A stretch of DNA of 64,000 bases, taken from positions 110,205 through 174,204 of the forward strand of contig JAGEMR010000059.1 in the NCBI GenBank assembly GCA_021030915.1, read 5' to 3'. Positions 23,456 through 34,894 of the stretch are shown one piece after another (the first letter of the stretch is position 1; each line of letters starts with the position of its first letter). The notes below the pieces were generated by a model. That model saw nothing but the letters and a program-made list of their open reading frames with translations, searched no databases and had not been told where the DNA came from. Made by a program: the position numbers and the translations under genes. Source of the stretch: Astrothelium macrocarpum (taxonomy: Eukaryota; Ascomycota; Dothideomycetes; Trypetheliales; Trypetheliaceae).

Positions 23456-26404
23456 TCAGACATTCCCAAAAACAACCATAAACCTCAACGTCCCCTCCTT
23501 CCTCGCCCTCGCCCCCGCCCCAGCCGCCGCATCGACCTCTTCCCCAACCCTCCCACCATCCCCACCTCCCCTCTCCACCCCATGTCCCCCACCACTTCCC
23601 GCCCCACCATCCCCACCACCAACCCCATCCTCGACGCCCCCAAAAATCCCTTCATCCAACATCAACGTACTGCTCTTCCACCCCCAGCTCTGGCTGAAAT
23701 TAAACTTATCCGGCGCGCTCTCATACACGGCCAACATCCTCCCGCCCCGACTCGGCGAGTAGATCTTGAAGTACGTCTTGATCTGCGGACGCGCATCGAT
23801 GTACGCGGGGAGCGCCGAGACATGGAAGCGCCGCGTCGCGGCCGCGAGCTCGTCGTCCGACGACGACAGCGTGCGCGCCGACGTGCTCGTCGGCGTGTCC
23901 GACGGCGAGCTGAGCTCCTCGCTGGGCGGCGCGTCGTGCGGCGGCGGCGGCGGCGTCGCAGCGGATGGCTCCGCGCCCGCGGTGGCGGCTGTCTTGCGCG
24001 AGCCGAGTTTAGGCGGCACCGGGGCGCTGCTGAAGAGGTTGCGGATGCCGCCTGCTGCTGCTGCGCTGGAGGAGGGGTGCGGGCGAGCCGTGTTGGGCGT
24101 GTTCGAGAGCGTCGTGTCGGGCTCGCCGCCGCTGCCGGAGGTGTCGCCTTCCTCTGCGGGGTGGTGGTGGCGGCGGGCTGCGTCGCGGTGGGCGCGGCGT
24201 TCGCCGCGGAGGAGCATGGAGCGTTCGAGCTCGCCGATGCGTTCGTCGACGCTGCGTGGGTTGAAGCCGGGTGCGTGAGGGCCGCCAGCAGCGCCGGCGA
24301 TGGATTCTTCGGCGTCGCGTTCTTTGGAGCGGTGGAGGTAGACGCCGAGTTGGGGGTTTTTGCTGGAGCGGACTTTTTGGATGTATAGGTTCCACATGGA
24401 GCCGGCGTAGAAGACGGTGCGGGAGTAGACGCGCTTTTTGTCCTTGAGGAGGCGCGGGTTTGGGAATTCGGCGGCGAAGCGGAAGGGTGGGAAATGGCTA
24501 TATGCGATGGGATCGGTGTCTGGGATGGCTGCTTTGGTGGGTGTCATTGGACGTTGTTCATTGGCAGAGGCGGCAAAGTCAGTAGCCCATTGTAAGTCTT
24601 GTGGTTGGAGAGTTGCTGATAATCGGGAAGCGTGTCTTTGAAATGCTTGCGTAGTTGTGACTACTGGTTCAGCATTACCGCCCATGACAATATTGCAGTC
24701 GGTACTGGGAATCCAGAATTTCCTTGGCTTCGCATTTGCGTCCCAACTTCCAGACTCAATTTCCTCTTCGTCGTCTACATCATGATCCACCTTTTTTCCT
24801 TTTCCTTTGCTTGAAGGAGATGGCTTTGATAAAATGCGGCTGTGTGGTGATCGCTCACTCGTATCTTCAGCAGGCTTCGAGAGGCCAAGTTCATGAGCGT
24901 CCCTATGGGCGTTCAGAACTCTCTGCCTGAGTTCCATGCTCATCCAAAGAGCATTCGTAATGACCTTTTCTGGCATTACTGGTAGGCCTAGTATATCGCG
25001 TGATGTCCGAATGTACTGCAACTTTTCAAAATCGAGATGAATGTAATGAATGCCTTCATCGAGAAGGACCAAGAGCGGCTCGACATCTGGTGCGGTATAT
25101 AGAGACAACCAGCGGCTATGGATCTCCGACGTCTGCGGTCCGGCTGTGAATGAATTCTTCCGATAGACCGTATCAAACCGTAGAGCCATGAGACCCAATG
25201 ATTCGGGCGCTTTAAGAACCTTTCCAGATGCATCTGTAAGGCCCGCTTCCAGGGCTTTCGATTTGAGTCTACGGTCCAAAAGCCTCTTGGATAGAACCCA
25301 TCTATCCCATTCTCCAGCAACGAAGAATCCATCACCTCCCACGATTTCCCGCACAATATCACCAGGAATGCCATCCCAGTATTTCAGCGGCATTCTCCAA
25401 CCATCTCTGCAGAGCATAGCTTTTGCTGATTCCAGCACTTTGTCTCCAGCTCTGCCATAATAGCTGCTCGTCACAAGCTTGATGAGCGATGCTAAGATCA
25501 CAGGGCTCATTTGACGGAGCATGGCTTCTGTACTAGCTTCCACCATTTCGTGCATCTCGAGCCAACAGGATGTTGCAAAAAGGCCAATAGCTTCAGCCTC
25601 CTCTTCAGCTGGACTGCAACAGCCGTAGAGACGTCTCAGAGCAAGCTCAAAGGCAGGCTGGGTGATATGACAGTCAATATCTTCTGGGTGCAAAGTGACT
25701 TCTTTGTTGGTGCTTTCAGTCCAAGGACCCGAGAACATGGTAGCAAAGAAAGGAGCCTGGTCTAAGATGAGGCGATGAAGAGGGTATTTTGTGCCAAATG
25801 CATGGATGGTAATATCTGAATAACGACCACTAAGTAGTCCTCTAGTGTACAAATGAGCTTGAAGAGTGCCAGGCTCTAATGCAGCGGATTTGGAGAACAT
25901 CTCGGCAGCAGCATTGTTGTAAGACGGCTGTCTTGAATTGGCAGGACTGTGAATGGCCTGTGTAGCAAAGAGTCTACTTAAAGTGACCAAGGTTGTAGAA
26001 TTGCTCCTCTGGGCAGAATTCCCACGCTGTTCAGCCGATATGGTCGGGTCATCGACATCTTTTTCAGCGGGTGCCATTTGGGTACTTCGTTGACTGGCAG
26101 GTGAGATGGCATCTTCGAAACGAGCAGTTCGCGTGGGAGGACCCGACGCAGGGCGGTGCAACGTCAATAGAGGGTGGGAAGAAGAAGGAGCAATGTCGAA
26201 AGGCGGCGACAGGGGCTGGTGATCGTGAAGAGGCCGGTCAAAGTCTGGTGAGGAAAAGAGTGAAGACCCTGCATTGCTAAACATGGGCGTATGAAGAGGC
26301 TGAGTAGTGGTATGTGAAGGATATGGAGGGGACGATGACGGACGAGGCTCTGCATTGCCTGAGTCGTGTGCCATAGTGTCGGAAGCTAGATATTCGCCTC
26401 GCAT
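23456..26404 (-). CDS. BTB/POZ domain protein, fungal
   Basis: A single exon of 982 codons, with ATG at 26404 or alternatively 26374. The N-terminal 180 residues are Ser/Pro-rich and disordered. The BTB fold spans about 185-295 (RGLLSGRYSDITIHAFGTKY, HRLILDQAPFFATMFSGPW) followed by a BACK-like helical region. Later come basic Lys-rich and acidic patches (about 550) and a long low-complexity Pro/Ser/Ala/His part encoded by very GC-rich DNA (23,750-24,300). A short conserved-looking C-terminal block (YFKIYSPSRGGRMLAVYESA) may close a fold. BTB proteins are commonly cullin-3 adaptors or scaffolds, but no substrate domain is visible here. Confidence 0.85.
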   Translation of the reverse strand: MRGEYLASDTMAHDSGNAEPRPSSSPPYPSHTTTQPLHTPMFSNAGSSLFSSPDFDRPLHDHQPLSPPFDIAPSSSHPLLTLHRPASGPPTRTARFEDAISPASQRSTQMAPAEKDVDDPTISAEQRGNSAQRSNSTTLVTLSRLFATQAIHSPANSRQPSYNNAAAEMFSKSAALEPGTLQAHLYTRGLLSGRYSDITIHAFGTKYPLHRLILDQAPFFATMFSGPWTESTNKEVTLHPEDIDCHITQPAFELALRRLYGCCSPAEEEAEAIGLFATSCWLEMHEMVEASTEAMLRQMSPVILASLIKLVTSSYYGRAGDKVLESAKAMLCRDGWRMPLKYWDGIPGDIVREIVGGDGFFVAGEWDRWVLSKRLLDRRLKSKALEAGLTDASGKVLKAPESLGLMALRFDTVYRKNSFTAGPQTSEIHSRWLSLYTAPDVEPLLVLLDEGIHYIHLDFEKLQYIRTSRDILGLPVMPEKVITNALWMSMELRQRVLNAHRDAHELGLSKPAEDTSERSPHSRILSKPSPSSKGKGKKVDHDVDDEEEIESGSWDANAKPRKFWIPSTDCNIVMGGNAEPVVTTTQAFQRHASRLSATLQPQDLQWATDFAASANEQRPMTPTKAAIPDTDPIAYSHFPPFRFAAEFPNPRLLKDKKRVYSRTVFYAGSMWNLYIQKVRSSKNPQLGVYLHRSKERDAEESIAGAAGGPHAPGFNPRSVDERIGELERSMLLRGERRAHRDAARRHHHPAEEGDTSGSGGEPDTTLSNTPNTARPHPSSSAAAAGGIRNLFSSAPVPPKLGSRKTAATAGAEPSAATPPPPPHDAPPSEELSSPSDTPTSTSARTLSSSDDELAAATRRFHVSALPAYIDARPQIKTYFKIYSPSRGGRMLAVYESAPDKFNFSQSWGWKSSTLMLDEGIFGGVEDGVGGGDGGAGSGGGHGVERGGGDGGRVGEEVDAAAGAGARARKEGTLRFMVVFGNV

Positions 26405-26802
26405 CGGCTATCTCAGTGACCTTGTATTGGCATATCAGCTGGAGGAGGAGAAAATGTTTGTAAGCACGAGCAGTGCTAGGGAGGCATCTTGGTTTGATGG
26501 GTGACGGAGTGAGGCTCGGCGGTGGGTCACGGAAATAGGGAAATAAATTGCGTGCAGGAGAGACACAACCAAAGAAAAGTGAATCAGAGAAGAGAATTAT
26601 CAGGTGTTGCTATAGGCAGAAGAGAATTGTCGAGAATGAGTGGCGGGGAAGGTTGAAGGCTCTATCCGCTGCTGGGGTCGAGTGACAAGGGTCCAGCATC
26701 GTGACGTTGCGGGCGTGACAATTCTTCAGGTACTCCCCTTCTATCCTTTCCATCGTGACTTGATCTGGATCTAGTCTGACTCGTTCATCAGATCCAACCT
26801 TC
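26405..26802. promoter_or_regulatory. shared upstream region of the BTB gene and COX15
   Basis: A 398-bp interval between two divergent start codons, so it must carry both promoters. No TATA box or clear operator was recognised. Confidence 0.5.
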
Positions 26803-28368
26803 ATGGCAACTCAATTGCTCCTCCTACCCCATCTCCGACAGACAGCTCCACACCTGCCTCGCGGACTCCTTCCCCGTCAGACCTGTCTCCTCCACCAAAA
26901 TGTCCGGCAAACACTTCGACACAAGATATTCACGGGAGCATTCCGTAACCAACCGAGCCGTACCCTCTCCTGGTCCTCCAAATCTTCCTCTCAAACATCC
27001 GCCGCCACTTCTCCCCTGGGCACCCTAAGTCGAACAATCAACCGTACTCAAACCGACGCCTCCAAATCCCCATCCGCCTTCCCCAAAGTCAGCGACAAAT
27101 CCGTCGCCTACTGGCTCCTCGCCAGCGCCGCCAGCGTCTTCGGCATCGTCGTCTTTGGCGGCCTCACGCGCCTCACCGAATCCGGGCTCAGCATCACCGA
27201 ATGGCGCCCCGTCACCGGCTCCCTCCCGCCCCGCTCCGCCGCCGCATGGCAGTCCGAATTCGACAAGTACCGCGCCTCACCTGAATTCCACGTACTCAAC
27301 CCGAACATGGAGCTCGCCGAGTTCAAGAAGATCTACTGGATGGAATGGACGCACCGGCTGTGGGGTCGCGTCATCGGTGTCACCTTCCTAGTCCCTACCA
27401 TTTATTACATCTCCCGCTGCCGCGTCTCCCGCCCCATGGCGTTCCGCCTTGTCGCCATAAGCAGCCTCATCGGGTTTCAGGGGTTTCTGGGGTGGTGGAT
27501 GGTGAAGTCTGGGCTGCGGGATGAGCTGTTCCGGGCCGGGTCACACCCGCGCGTGTCGCAGTACCGGCTTGCCGCGCATCTGGGGACGGCGTTCCTCGTC
27601 TACGCCACCATGCTCTGGAACGGGCTTGCGATCCTGCGTGCGCACAGATTGCTAGCGTTGCTCCCCGCGAATGCGCCTGCAGTGCGAAGCCTCGCGGACA
27701 CACTTCGTTCGCCTGCGGTGCGGCCCTTCCGTCGCGCAGTTACCGTGCTGACTCTGCTAGTCGGCACGACTGCGCTCTCTGGTGCGCTCGTTGCGGGCCT
27801 TGATGCAGGCTTGATATACAATGAGTTTCCCTACATGGGGTTGGGCCTTACGCCGCCGAAGCAAGAGCTCTTTGACCCGTTCTACTCTCGACAGGAGCCC
27901 CCGCATGGCGATCTCGTTTGGCGGAATGCATGCGAGAATCCGAGTCTTGTGCAGCTGGACCATCGTATTCTCGCGACATCGACCTTTACCGCTGTCATGG
28001 CGCTGTGGGCATGGACGCGCTGGGGACGGCGGTTTCGAGGCAGCCCAGTAACGAAGGGGAGCTTGTTGCCAAAGGAGATTCAGTTGGGTGTGAAGAGAGT
28101 GGTGCAGTTGGTTTGGATGCAAGTTGCCCTAGGAATTAGCACGTTGCTATATTTGGTTCCCACGCCGTTGGCGGCAGCGCATCAAGCAGGAAGCTTAGCA
28201 CTGCTGACCGGAGTACTGGTATTGGGGAGTCGAGTGTGTGTGCCGAGGGTGGTACAGAGGGCGCTAAAGGATGCGCATATGATGAAGCCAATGGGGTTGA
28301 GGCCAACGCCGGCGCTAAGACAGAGGTGGAGAGCGGCGGGGTGGGGAGGTTTAGAGGGACGGAGATGA
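26803..28368 (+). CDS. COX15: heme A synthase Cox15, mitochondrial
   Basis: An intron-free frame of 521 residues. It oxidises heme O to heme A for cytochrome c oxidase assembly in the mitochondrial inner membrane. The first 90 residues are basic, hydroxylated and Leu-rich, as in a mitochondrial presequence. About eight membrane segments follow. Family signatures are GGLTRLTESGLSITEWRPVT, the heme-ligand region WMEWTHRLWGRVIG, GFLGWWMVKSGL, RLAAHLGTAFLVY, LDHRILATST and AAHQAGSLALLTG, with the conserved histidines in place. Length is close to other fungal Cox15. It is divergent from the BTB gene. Confidence 0.95.
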   Translation: MATQLLLLPHLRQTAPHLPRGLLPRQTCLLHQNVRQTLRHKIFTGAFRNQPSRTLSWSSKSSSQTSAATSPLGTLSRTINRTQTDASKSPSAFPKVSDKSVAYWLLASAASVFGIVVFGGLTRLTESGLSITEWRPVTGSLPPRSAAAWQSEFDKYRASPEFHVLNPNMELAEFKKIYWMEWTHRLWGRVIGVTFLVPTIYYISRCRVSRPMAFRLVAISSLIGFQGFLGWWMVKSGLRDELFRAGSHPRVSQYRLAAHLGTAFLVYATMLWNGLAILRAHRLLALLPANAPAVRSLADTLRSPAVRPFRRAVTVLTLLVGTTALSGALVAGLDAGLIYNEFPYMGLGLTPPKQELFDPFYSRQEPPHGDLVWRNACENPSLVQLDHRILATSTFTAVMALWAWTRWGRRFRGSPVTKGSLLPKEIQLGVKRVVQLVWMQVALGISTLLYLVPTPLAAAHQAGSLALLTGVLVLGSRVCVPRVVQRALKDAHMMKPMGLRPTPALRQRWRAAGWGGLEGRR

Positions 28369-30092
28369 GATGTGAGAGGATGTGGAAGTTTCGGTGCTTG
28401 TGTTAACCAAAGCTACATTGTACATATTAGGCTTCGGAGCTACAGGAGCTTGGTGAAATCCCCGACTCATCCCACCGAGTTGAAAGGCGTCCGTCATTCT
28501 CTGAATAGGCACTTATGTATCGCCTGGATCGCCTGGATTGCCTAGGTCGCCTGAAGTGTATACATTGTTCACCGGAATACTGAAGTATAAAGGGGTTCTA
28601 TCTCTACTACTTAAAACGGCATAAAAATACTCTCTTGGCAATGGTTCTGACTGTCAACCAAATCACCAATTTCCAACGTGACAGATGTTACATTCTCGTA
28701 TCTTGACAGCGTCGATTGAGTAGCCTTTATTAAGGTGGCTTGTTGGGCTGTGGAGAAGGAGAGCTACGTGAAAAACTACAGAAAACTGGAACAAAGACGC
28801 CCAACCAACGGCATATAGATACCTGTGTGAGGCAGTCTCTCCACGGCACAGCGGCTTCATCCCTTGCGCGGACACAAAACTTCACTTTATTATTGTCGCT
28901 ATTTTCGCCTTCTGAGAAATCAAGTCTTTCTCAACGTTTTCCGGCTATGCACAACCTGTAGCCTACCTTATATACGACCTGGCAGCGACTGTATCGCTCA
29001 AGCGCCCTTTCGTGTATGAAGAAGGGACATGGCCTCTCCAGCGTTGGAGCGACAACTGACTCTTATAAGATGATGTGCTGGGGAATTGGTGCCCGTTTCA
29101 GCTCCAGTTGCCACTGCATTATCCCGTCCAGACCGCCGAGAAATGCTTCCCTTAAATGGTAAATCTGAACCAAGATTCCCCAGCACAACACCTGCATGAT
29201 CCAGAGATGCCTAGCATGAATATCTACGTACTCGTTTCGTCTGAGATGGAGATGGAGGGCTTATTGATGGGCCACATGGCGTAGAGGCGCTTTATTAGAA
29301 CATCGAATGGTATTAGGGGCTTTCTGATTGTTATACACAAGCTGAAGACTGTTTCGCTTTTATTGATGGTATTCGAGTTTCAGTCATTTTTCGTTTTTTA
29401 GAACCCGATAACAAAAGCTGATTGAAAAATCGGGTACGTCTAACAGCATATATAACAAATCATAGTAGGAGTTGCGGTGAGAAATGTCACGGGTTACAAG
29501 AGAAATAATTCGCTCATTATCCGTCAAGGAGGACGCCAAGAACGTTTCGAACCAAACACTAAATTGCGCCGTTCACTGACCGGGACTCATGAAAATTGTA
29601 CCTTGTATCTTCATTGTCGATTTCTAACCAAGTGGCAGGTAAATCATTTCTTTTATGACCCGTAATGTCTCTTTGTGCGTCGCCTACTGAGGGCAGATAT
29701 TCCATCAGATAATGGATCGAGCAGTAGATTGAGCAGCCGTTTCGGCAGTAGATTGTGTACCTGATTAGGTTGTGGAAAGTTGTACGAAGATGACGCTTTT
29801 TTCTAAACAGAAGCAGCGGAAACGTCTGATTACGATCAACTTTTTTTTTGAGATTGCGACCTTGGCGCAGGTGGAAGTTTGCCTCTCTCTTGATGAGGCT
29901 CTAGTAGTGGCGTTTTTGTGTACTCGTCCTACTGAGAAAAGCACATCTTGAAAGTAAAAGTCCTTAAGTCATGAAAAGAATTAGCGGTGAAAGTGATCTA
30001 ATACAAAACAATGATGTTTGCCAGGATGAGACAGATCCCAACCAGTCACCGCTATACCACATGGGCGTAGAGCATTGTTCGGTCCACCTGGA
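28369..30092. other. 1.7-kb gene-poor interval
   Basis: Only short open frames are present (the longest on the plus strand are 73 and 62 codons) and none has a recognisable motif or splice partner. A small imperfect direct repeat of CGCCTGGAT-like units occurs near 28519-28556. No RNA gene was recognised. Confidence 0.4.
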
Positions 30093-30276
30093 TGTCTACA
30101 CCAGTCGCTGACACCGGAAACGTCGTAACAGGGTCAGTTCATTTGGGTGAGCTAAGCAGTCTGAGCCAACCAGAGGATCCATATCGGAGGAGCTGGATAT
30201 GATTTAGACTACTCAGCTCAGCTAAATGAACTGACTCTGGTATGACATTTCCAGTGTCAGCGACTGGTGTCTAGAC
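30093..30276. repeat. inverted repeat overlapping the 3' end of the kinase gene
   Basis: Arm 30093-30167 and the reverse complement of 30201-30276 share about 75 bases, including CACCAGTCGCTGACAC and GTCAGTTCATTT, with differences that are mostly transitions. The right arm contains the last coding bases and stop (30222-30224) of the kinase gene. The left arm is an inverted copy just downstream. Confidence 0.75.
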
Positions 30277-33200
30277 AAAGCAGGTTCCGGCCGCTGCATC
30301 GCATCCACGGCTTGCCTTGTCTCTTCCTCAACGCCCGTCAGCTTCTTCAGCGCAAGCTCCGCCGCCTGTTCTCTCGCCCGTCGTATATCCCGATACCAGC
30401 CCGACTGTTCCACAGCCTCGTTCGGGATTCTCACTTCGACCCGGCACATATTTCTCAGTTTGCTGTCCTCAAAGAACCATTCTGGTTTTGAGAGCAGAGC
30501 TGTAGAGCAATATCGAAGCAGTTCAGTCTCTTGAGGCCCTGGCCCTTCATTCCCGGTGACGCGGCTTAGCAGCCGTCTCGTGGCACGAAAAGGCATGGGT
30601 TTGCGAAGGGTTGAGATGCTCGAGGAGATGCTTGTGGTGGAAGAAGCAATGGAAGCGCGCGAGAAAATTGATGACCGGTCTGAACTGACAATGGAAGACG
30701 CGGTTGAAACTCGTGAACTCCGAGAGCATGTCCGACTGACGCTCGATGACAGGTTCAAGGGCCCGCTCGCAAGAGCAAAGTGTACGCCGTTAGAATCCAT
30801 ATTCGCTGGTGGCAACGGACCATCTGCCGTATGGGGTCCTGATGATGCTGGACGCGCATCCTTTAGTAGTAATGGCCGAGTCATGGTGTTGTGGCTTCTA
30901 CCTGGCATTGTTGATTGCATTGAAGCAGTTTTTCCAGCATCTACAGCTCGGCCGGCGAAGGCGCCAAGTCGGTAAGCAGTTTCGACTAGCTCTCTAAGCC
31001 TTTCCTCTGAGCCCTGGGGTCCTTTGGGTCGACTGCCCTTTGTTTCTTCACCTGCCTGATCATTTGTATTCAATGAGACCAGACTGAGGGCTCTTGAGCG
31101 ACAGTCGACACGCATGCCATCAAGTACACGAGCCGAGGATTGGATATCCTTTCTACAGTCTGAAACATATTTGAGGTCTGATGGATGATGCAGCTTCAAC
31201 CGAAGCTCGCTGTTAGTGGTCGGGTCGAATTCGAATATAGTCCTTCGAAGCGAAAAGACTATGCAGAGACATATCCCTGTCTCAGTAAGAATGGAGGGAC
31301 GCAATGGCTCTATGAAGGGTGTCGATCTCCCCTGTTGTTCGAAAATCCCAAACAGTTCTGACAAGATATCTTCGACTTTTTGTAATTCAGCACAAACTTT
31401 GCTAATTTCGTGATTGTAAAAATGCGGTAGAGACATGAGCTCTTGGGCAGTGGATCTTGTATGTGCAAACAACATTAGGGCGGTATGCAGCGCGCTCGTG
31501 CTTTCCGTAGATGAAGACATAATATGTTGAAGCGAATCAGTGTGCATGTTGCCAAACCCTGGAGACAAAGCCTGGAAAATTGACGCCCTTTCCAACTGAC
31601 GCCATCCCTCCACTGCCATCTCCTGAGAAGAAGATGATGACGAGTCGCTGGACATTTGGTCAACGGCCACTATGTCGAAAAACATATCCACGTTACTGTT
31701 ACTATTAGGAGTAGCAAGAGGAGCTCCAGAAATACTTGGGGAGAATTCTTGTAGAGAATCACAAAGAACTCCTTCCTTTAAATCGGATGATGATGATGTT
31801 GAGGACGATGATCGAGCAGTGACAGTAGTTCTGTCCTCCGTCTTGGAATGTAAATGCCCGATGCTATCTTGTTTCGAACCGTCGTCGCGCAAGACCAGAC
31901 ATTGATCGGATTTGGACGCTGGCGCCTCGAAATCTTGGATTTCTTGCGAGTCCATAGTCTCCGTTTTGATGAGAGTGGACGTCACCAACCCTAGATCTGT
32001 TGTCATACCTTCCAATGACACCTCATTGGGACGAGAAGATTGCATGCTCTCCAAATTGGAGATAGATCTCATGGCGCGATCACGCGGGTCCTGGCCAAAG
32101 TCCGAATTTTCTTGAACGACCTTTCGACAAATGGCTTCATCGGTTTCTCGAGTACTTGGAATTTGCTCTGGGAGTACAAATTCATCATCGGGAATGCTGC
32201 TGGAACTGTTCAAGGCATTCTGCAAGGCTTCACGACCAGGATTGTTCGTCGCCTCAAGCAGATCGTATTCACTTTTCTGGTCTTCTTCCTGCTTCGTTTC
32301 GGAGCAGTCAGCGAGCCACAAGTACGGATCTAGTTCCATATGTGTTTTGAATAACGACTTGAAGGGCGTAAAACTGTCAAGAATCGCGCTTGCTGTTGGT
32401 CTCTGACTTGCGCGCTGGGACAGCATTTTTTCACAAATGTTGAGTACAGGCAGGACGTTTGGTGTAGCTCGCTCTCTGAGTTCGTTTATCCACATCACAA
32501 CATCATCCAGCCGTTCTGAGTAGCTCGTGCATTTGGTAGAGCGTTGCGACTCTGTTGGCGAGAGCTGGAGATGAGCCATTAACTCGTCAAGTGATCTGAG
32601 ATGAGACGTGACGAGTTCCAGAAAAACACAGGCAAGTGAGAACACATCGGCTTGTCTACCATGCTTATCTCCTCCAATTATTTCTGGAGCGGCGTACATA
32701 GGAGTCATTGCGCAGTTGCTGGATGATTCGGAGTCCACAGCTGAGACGACACGCGATATTCCAAAATCTGTGAGTATGACCTTCCTGCATACACCCGTCT
32801 CTGTCTTGCGCTGGCAAACTAGGATGTTGGATGGTTTGATGTCTCCATGTCTCACACTCATATTTTCGGAATCTGGTTCGTGGAGAGCTTGGAGTGCAGA
32901 GGCGAGTTGCCCGCAGAAAGTCAGCACGTCTCCCTCGCTAACTTTGGTCCTTCCAGATTTGTCCAGGAGTTCCTTTAGATTCATATCGGCGGCAGGATAC
33001 ATGAGGATGTTGAGAGTTGACGCTTGCACATAACAACCAATCAGATGTGGAATGTTTGGATGAGATCTATTTTTCAGGACCGTAGTCTCTCTTTCAAACG
33101 ATGCCTTCACTTCCTCTGTATTGGAGCTCGACTTCTTAGCAATGATTAATCCTGATAACGTTGACTTGACCATATCTACAGAGCCATTGGCTCCACGGCC

Positions 33201-34894
33201 CAGATTTTTAATGAAGGTTAGTTGATCTCCTTTAAAGATTGACATGCCAGGCTGCACGGTTCCAAAGTCTGGACGCTCCACATCAGCTCCAACAGTGTTG
33301 AGAGAACAATTAGAGCGAAACTCATATCCCGAAAAACCTGTACTGGACCCGCCTTGGCCAGCTTCGTTGTTGCCAGGTCGAGTGGTGCTACTATGACTAC
33401 CAGAGGAACCACCACTGGGGCCTTGAAAATGGGTAGACGGTCCAGAATTAAAACCATTGCCATTACCATCGTCGTTGTCATCATCATCATCATCATCATT
33501 GCCTGAACTTCCACTATAACTGGAATCAGACATATTCTCATTTTGGTCTTCATCGGTAGTGTTTTGAAGATCTTCTGAATCGTTATCTGCCTGCAGCTTA
33601 ACATTCCAATCACGATCGACAATCCATTCCCGATCGCCATTGGCTGGATCACCACATTTGAAGTGATAGATAACATGGTCCCTAAATTCAAGGTGTCTTA
33701 GAAAATCATCATGACAAAACCCGCATTGTAGCTTTCTCTTGGCCTCTGGATGAAATGTTGATCTCTTTTCCACGTCCTTCCTTGTAGATTTTCCTGCCTG
33801 GTGCACCGTCTTTAGATGGTCTCTGAATTTATCTACTCGTTGATGCATAAACGGCAGGCTATCAACAGAACTCGATATACATTCTTCGCATACGTATACT
33901 GTAGATGGCATACGAACGTCCATGTGCCGTTTCAAGGCGTCAACCATCTTAGTTCGATAATCACATCCGTTAAGGACACACTGGAACTGCCCTTCACAAT
34001 GCTTAGACTTTTTACATTCTTGTGCATATGCATTATCCGCAAATTTCTGGGCATGAATGATTCCAATCTCTTGAGTTGATGAACGTGTCTGTGATGATTT
34101 CTGTTGTGTTTCTCTATCGAAATGCAGCATCTGTTCAACCAACCCAGCAATATAGCTAAAGTCCTTTTCCATAGCTGTTGCAAGATTACGGATTTGTTGC
34201 ATACTAACGTCACTAGCTTGGAACGTGCTGGCTGGTGTGTTTTTACACGCAATTTTTCTCAACCACATATGGACAAATTCGTTATCAGATGGCGTGCAAC
34301 AATCCCGCGAACCGGTTTTCCGACGCTTTCGTTGCCTCGGGCGCTCATTTCTATCATCTGTGACATTTCCAGAGCCGCAGGGTCTTTTGGATTGTTGCAT
34401 GGCTCTTTCATTCTTTAAAGCTGAACATACCGCTGCTGCTCGGGGTGGCTGCAGGTAGGCTCCTTGTTGTGTTGCACCATCTGCGCTAAGAGCCAGAGCA
34501 TAGGCAGACGAAGAGCTGGCGCGCTCGGTATTTTGCACGGGATTTGAAAGATTTGAAGACAAAGGTTGCCCTGAAGGCAGACGCATTGGCACTGAGGCTT
34601 GATCATAGTTGGTAGTTGGGTAGGATGAATCGAGATTTATCGTGCCAGAAGAATGTGTAGCGTACGCGGAATCTTGTGTGAGAAGAGATGGGTCCTTATA
34701 AGGTTGAACTCAGGTTTGTTCATTGTAAGTAGCTGATGGTCAGAACTTACAACATAGTCATTTGAACTCGGTGGAAAGCTGAAGTCTCCATCCCAGCCAT
34801 CCTGAAGAGGACTCGTGGCTGCCTGTTCTGAGAAGGGAACGACGCCCGTGAAGTTGCCTGTGGTGTGAGATGGATTCTGGCCTTGCCAGGCCAT
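30222..34894 (-). CDS. C2H2-type zinc finger / Ser-Thr protein kinase / dsRBD-like protein
   Basis: Exons are 34894-34751 and 34694-30222, with a 56-nt intron (GTAAGT ... TTATAAG, phase 0), giving about 1,538 residues. Domains in order: a low-complexity N-terminus with a basic patch (RPRQRKRRK); Cys/His zinc-binding segments (CVLNGCDYRTKMVDALKRH, CEEC ... H, CGFCHDDF ... HVIYH); an acidic/Ser/Gly linker with an Asp run; a kinase domain with glycine loop GRGANGSV, lysine region IIAKKSS, catalytic loop RHGDIKPSNILV, DFG in LTDFGISRV and APE in YAAPEIIGG; a long linker; a Ser-rich stretch; and a degenerate double-stranded-RNA-binding-like domain (LLRYCSTALLSKPEWFF, then RRAREQAAELALKKL). HGD instead of HRD is a known variant in some fungal kinases. 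All core catalytic residues look present. Substrate and location are unknown. It is divergent from TIM17. Confidence 0.85.

Noticed and set aside
23582..24388. 268-codon plus-strand ORF rich in Arg
   Set aside because: It lies antisense to the GC-rich low-complexity part of the BTB gene; lack of stops there is a composition effect.
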